16,234 nt of DNA from Eubacterium sp. GTDB taxonomy: Bacteria > Bacillota_A > Clostridia > Peptostreptococcales > Anaerovoracaceae. The DNA lies in contig JAFOML010000053.1 of the NCBI GenBank assembly GCA_017425345.1, forward strand, positions 1-16,234, read 5' to 3'. This document shows positions 13,301 through 16,234 of this stretch, in pieces; position 1 is the stretch's first letter, and each line of letters starts with the position of its first letter. The notes beneath the pieces are model-generated. The model was given only the letters and a program-made list of their open reading frames with translations, did not search any database and was not told where the DNA came from. The translations under genes and the position numbers were made by a program.

Positions 13301-14746
13301 CTATTTGATCATGTCATGGATGATATCCATATTCAGCGATGCTGCAAGGCCGTCTGCCAGGATATCATACTGCTCCTGCTTATATGCTTCGATATCGAAC
13401 GCTTTCACGGAAGAGGCGTCGAGACCCTTCTCACGGAACAGCGCTTCCGCGACGGTCTTCGCGATGTTGTCTTTGTCAAAGACCCCGTGGATATAGGTTC
13501 CGTACACATTTCCTTCGTTGATGATATTTCCGGCGCTTTCCTGTGATCCCATGTGGATCTCATAGCCCTTAAACGGCTGGCCGGACAGCTCGTGGAAGAT
13601 GCCGCTCACGGAAGACAGCGTGCCTTCTGTCTCGCGGGTGACCTTCTCTGCGGCAAAATCTGTGCTGTGCGGAAGCAGCCCCATACCGCTCATCTCACCG
13701 CCGTGCTCCACGCCCAGCGGATCGGACAGGCTCTGCCCGAGCATCTGGTAGCCGCCGCAGATGCCGAATACCGGCTTTCCATGCGAAGCGTACTTGAGGA
13801 TCGCCGCTTCCAGACCGGACTGTCTGAGCCACAGAAGATCTGACATCGTGTTCTTGGTGCCCGGGAGCATCACGCAGTCCGGATCTCCGAGCTCCGATGC
13901 AGAGCTCACGTAGCGGACACCGACACCATCCATATACTCCAGCGCGTTGAAATCGGTAAAGTTGGAGATACGCGGCAGACGAATCACCGCGATGTCGATC
14001 AGCGCGTTCTCCTTGCGGCTGGTAAACTTCTCCGAAAGGCTGTCTTCGTCATCCACGTTCAGGTGCATGTAAGGCACCACGCCCACTACCGGTACGTGGA
14101 TGATATCCTCCAGCATGGTCAGTCCCGGTTTCAGGATCTCGAGATCACCCCGGAACTTGTTGATGATAACGCCCGCGACACGGGCGCGCTCTTTTTCGTC
14201 AAACAGGAGCATCGTTCCGGCCAGCGATGCGAACACGCCTCCGCGGTCGATATCGCCGACGAGCAGCACCGGAGCATCCGCCATTTCCGCCATGCCCATA
14301 TTCACCAGATCATCCTCCTTGAGGTTGATCTCCGCAGGGCTTCCGGCGCCTTCCATCACGAGGATGTCGTAGTCGGCCGCCAGGGACTCATAGGTCTTGC
14401 GGATTTCCTCCCGGAAAAACGGCTTGTTCCGGTAGAACTCCTGCGCTTTCATATTGCCGTAGACTTTCCCGTTCAGGATCACCTGCGAGCCCTGGTCGCT
14501 GGTCGGCTTGAGCAGGACCGGGTTCATCCGGCAGTCCGGTTCCAGACAGCAGGCCTCCGCCTGCATGACCTGGGCGCGCCCCATCTCGAGACCGTCTTTG
14601 GTTATGTAGGAGTTCAGTGCCATGTTCTGGGCTTTGAACGGGGCTACCTTATAGCCCTCGCGCCATAAGAGCCGGCAGATTCCTGCCGTGATCAGGCTTT
14701 TTCCCGCGTTGGAACAGGTCCCGAGGACCATGATCGATTTAGCCAT
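13301..14746 (-). CDS. cobQ: Cobyric acid synthase (CobQ/CbiP)
   Basis: The 481-residue enzyme amidates side chains b, d, e and g of adenosyl-cobyrinic acid a,c-diamide using glutamine and ATP. The N-terminal dethiobiotin-synthetase-like ATPase domain carries the P-loop variant GTCSNAGKS (9-17), followed by KAQNMALNS (38-46) and [12 protein letters not shown] (131-142). The C-terminal glutaminase domain has its nucleophile Cys330 in [10 protein letters not shown] and His420 in YIHGVF. I selected the ATG at 14746 because AGGAGG is 6 bases upstream. The adjacent ATG at 14749 has only 3 bases, and a start at 14788 would overlap cbiB by over 40 bases. The start overlaps the cbiB stop (TGATG), implying coupled translation. 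Confidence 0.96.
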   Translation of the reverse strand: MAKSIMVLGTCSNAGKSLITAGICRLLWREGYKVAPFKAQNMALNSYITKDGLEMGRAQVMQAEACCLEPDCRMNPVLLKPTSDQGSQVILNGKVYGNMKAQEFYRNKPFFREEIRKTYESLAADYDILVMEGAGSPAEINLKEDDLVNMGMAEMADAPVLLVGDIDRGGVFASLAGTMLLFDEKERARVAGVIINKFRGDLEILKPGLTMLEDIIHVPVVGVVPYMHLNVDDEDSLSEKFTSRKENALIDIAVIRLPRISNFTDFNALEYMDGVGVRYVSSASELGDPDCVMLPGTKNTMSDLLWLRQSGLEAAILKYASHGKPVFGICGGYQMLGQSLSDPLGVEHGGEMSGMGLLPHSTDFAAEKVTRETEGTLSSVSGIFHELSGQPFKGYEIHMGSQESAGNIINEGNVYGTYIHGVFDKDNIAKTVAEALFREKGLDASSVKAFDIEAYKQEQYDILADGLAASLNMDIIHDMIK

Positions 14747-15723
14747 CATATGCCTCCTGTCACAAGTATCACTGCAGCGATGCGGCAAGCCGCCAGGATC
14801 AGCAGACCGAGCGCGCTCGCGGTGATCATCAGTGTATTGGTTCTGCGGATGTCGGCCGCCTCAATGGGACGGTCGTCATCACCGATCGAATCTTTTTTAT
14901 ATAACTCCCCGAAGTAATACGCATCTCCCAACAGCTGCACATGGAGCGCGCCGGCGCAAGCGGATTCGGGGTTGCCGGCATTGGGGCTCGCATGCTTTTT
15001 GCGGTCGCGCCGGAAGATCCGAAACGCGTTCTTACCGTCCAGGCCGGCAAGCGGCGCTGCGAGGCAGAACAGCAGCCCGGTGATCCTTGCCGGAATGAAG
15101 TTCCACAGATCGTCGAACTTCGCTGAAAACCGTCCGAAGTACAGATATGTTTCGTTCTTGTATCCGACCATGGAGTCAAGGGTGTTGACGGCTTTGTAGA
15201 AAAAGCCCAGCGGCACTCCGCCGATCAGAAGATACAGCATCGGCGCGATCACCCCGTCGGAAGCATTCTCCGCGACGGTCTCCACGACCGCCTTGGTGAT
15301 CTGCCGGAAATCCAGGTCCTGCGTATCTCTTCCGACGATCCAGGACAGATATTTCCGCGCGGCGGGAAGATCTTCCCGCTCGATCTCATCGAGAACGCGC
15401 ACTGCAGCCTGCTTCAGCGATTTGGCCGCGAATATCTGCCAGCACCAGAATACCTCCAGCGCGAAGGCAAGCCGCGGGTCGATGCGCCAGGCGATGAAAA
15501 TCGCCGCAAGGGGCAGCGCTGCGGAAACACAAGTGACGATGACCGTCAGGAAAACGCCGGCGGCCAGCTCACCGCCGGGACTCTTCGGAAAGATCCTGCG
15601 CAAAATCTTCTCGGTGACACTGATCAGCTTGCCGATCCCCACGATCGGATGCGGGATCCTGGCGGGATCTCCGAACAAAAGGTCAAGACCAAATCCAAGA
15701 AGAATGACAACAACGAGCCTCAT
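14746..15723 (-). CDS. cbiB: Adenosylcobinamide-phosphate synthase (CobD/CbiB)
   Basis: This membrane enzyme of 325 residues attaches the aminopropanol (or its phosphate) arm to cobyric acid. Conserved blocks are DLLFGDP (14-20), VGRDTQDL (130-137), [10 protein letters not shown] (148-157), [11 protein letters not shown] (180-190) and the CbiB mark [11 protein letters not shown] (244-254). Several hydrophobic segments fit a multi-pass protein (about 1-18, 56-80, 160-175, 213-227, 298-322). An open frame continues upstream to 15921 in another frame of cbiA, but the family starts at MRLVVV. I therefore use the ATG at 15723, which has GGGAG 8 bases upstream and overlaps the cbiA stop as ATGA. 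That 4-base overlap indicates coupling with cbiA. Confidence 0.95.
   Translation of the reverse strand: MRLVVVILLGFGLDLLFGDPARIPHPIVGIGKLISVTEKILRRIFPKSPGGELAAGVFLTVIVTCVSAALPLAAIFIAWRIDPRLAFALEVFWCWQIFAAKSLKQAAVRVLDEIEREDLPAARKYLSWIVGRDTQDLDFRQITKAVVETVAENASDGVIAPMLYLLIGGVPLGFFYKAVNTLDSMVGYKNETYLYFGRFSAKFDDLWNFIPARITGLLFCLAAPLAGLDGKNAFRIFRRDRKKHASPNAGNPESACAGALHVQLLGDAYYFGELYKKDSIGDDDRPIEAADIRRTNTLMITASALGLLILAACRIAAVILVTGGI
14753..14758 (-). promoter_or_regulatory. Ribosome-binding site that decides the cobQ start
   Basis: AGGAGG lies 6 bases before the ATG at 14746 and only 3 bases before the adjacent ATG at 14749, so the second ATG is the better start. Confidence 0.7.
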
Positions 15724-16234
15724 AGCGCACGCTCCCGGAAGGCTGCGCAGGCCTTCACCAGATTTTCCGCAAACGACGGATTGCTCCAGAAGTGGATATG
15801 CGGGTACCCGGCATAAAGGCTCTCCGTGTGATGCGCAGTCTCCCACACCTTCCCACGGCTGTTTGCGGCCAGGAATGCATCTCCATAGACATCCGTATCG
15901 CTGTAGTGGAACTCGTGGCACCGGATCTTCTCTCCTGCCTCACACAAGAGACCGCTGCGCTGTGCCGTCAGCTCCTTATACCCGAACCGGACGAGCTTTT
16001 TCGTCAGAAAACTGTGCCCCGGGACGGCATTTACCATATCGAATTTATTGTCGTCTTCCGCGATCGTCTCTCCCAGGAACATAAAACCGCCGCACTCCGC
16101 ATACGTTGGCATTCCAACATTTATCGCCTCTCGAACCGCACTGCGCATCGTCTCGTTTGCTTCCAGCTTTTCCAGGTAGAGCTCCGGATAACCCCCTCCG
16201 AGGATCAGTCCTGAGAGATTCTCCGGAAGTGATC
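15720..16234 (-). CDS. cbiA: Cobyrinate a,c-diamide synthase, C-terminal part (runs off the window)
   Basis: About 170 C-terminal residues are visible; the N-terminal ATPase domain lies beyond the right edge. The enzyme amidates side chains a and c of cobyrinic acid using glutamine. The fragment opens with SGLILGGGYPELY, the typical link into the class I-like glutaminase domain of CbiA. The nucleophile Cys is in TYAECGGFMFLGE (residue 47 of the fragment), and the conserved histidine region reads HEFHYSD and PHIHFWSNP. The frame is open up to the edge, so the Met at 16148 is internal, not a start. Its TGA stop overlaps the cbiB ATG. The presence of cbiA directly before cbiB suggests that the rest of the pathway lies to the right. 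Confidence 0.94.
   Translation of the reverse strand, partial: SLPENLSGLILGGGYPELYLEKLEANETMRSAVREAINVGMPTYAECGGFMFLGETIAEDDNKFDMVNAVPGHSFLTKKLVRFGYKELTAQRSGLLCEAGEKIRCHEFHYSDTDVYGDAFLAANSRGKVWETAHHTESLYAGYPHIHFWSNPSFAENLVKACAAFRERAL

Noticed and set aside
15724..15921. N-terminal extension of cbiB by 66 residues
   Set aside because: The extension overlaps cbiA in another frame, is not hydrophobic or conserved in CbiB, and the ATG at 15723 has a good ribosome-binding site.
15720..16234. Cobalamin riboswitch
   Set aside because: The visible end of the operon is coding sequence of cbiA; any leader would lie beyond the right edge.

Overview
The window is about 16.2 kb and every recognised gene lies on the minus strand, so transcription runs from the right edge to the left. 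Strong AGGAGG-type ribosome-binding sites, consensus SigA-type promoters, the order trigger factor-clpP-clpX-lon-engB, a GlpP antiterminator, a YkvA/DUF1232 protein and cobalamin genes of the CbiA/CbiB/CbiC/CbiP type all point to a Bacillota chromosome, most likely an anaerobic, fairly GC-rich member of the Clostridia. The species cannot be told. Gene density is very high, no stretch above about 175 bases is free of genes, and I saw no tRNA, rRNA or CRISPR.

In transcription order, the right end (16234 to 12672) is the tail of a cobalamin operon: cbiA (only its C-terminal glutaminase part is inside the window), cbiB, cobQ/cbiP and cbiC. Stops and starts overlap or lie within a few bases, so these genes are probably translationally coupled. 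Together they cover a,c-amidation of the corrin ring, aminopropanol attachment, the b,d,e,g amidations and the C-11 to C-12 methyl migration. The start of this operon, and any cobalamin riboswitch, lies outside the window.

The middle (12662 to 4499) is a proteostasis and housekeeping block. It opens with a perfect consensus promoter (TTGACA, 17 bases, TATAAT) just after cbiC. A CYTH triphosphatase-type gene follows, then a second promoter next to a 34-bp near-palindrome, then tig, clpP, clpX, lon, engB, a DUF1232 gene and hpt. The block folds nascent chains, degrades proteins, assists ribosome assembly and salvages purines. A clear rho-independent terminator lies directly after hpt.

The left part (4489 to 135) is a second collinear run with no obvious promoter of its own: a DUF1461/TIGR01906-like membrane protein, a DJ-1/PfpI protein, a PHP-domain phosphoesterase, GlpP and a beta-CASP metallo-beta-lactamase RNase. 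Three of these five belong to families acting on RNA or nucleotides. The run ends in a 115-base element (22 to 136) with perfect 12-base inverted ends and three internal hairpins. It looks like a small mobile-element remnant, possibly the right end or guide-RNA region of an IS200/IS605 TnpB element, and is the least explained part of the window.

Most genes here are conserved housekeeping genes. No clearly new multi-gene system is visible. The items most worth a second look are the left-edge structured element, the palindrome in front of tig, the CYTH gene at the head of the chaperone/protease block, and the RNA-related cluster downstream of the hpt terminator.
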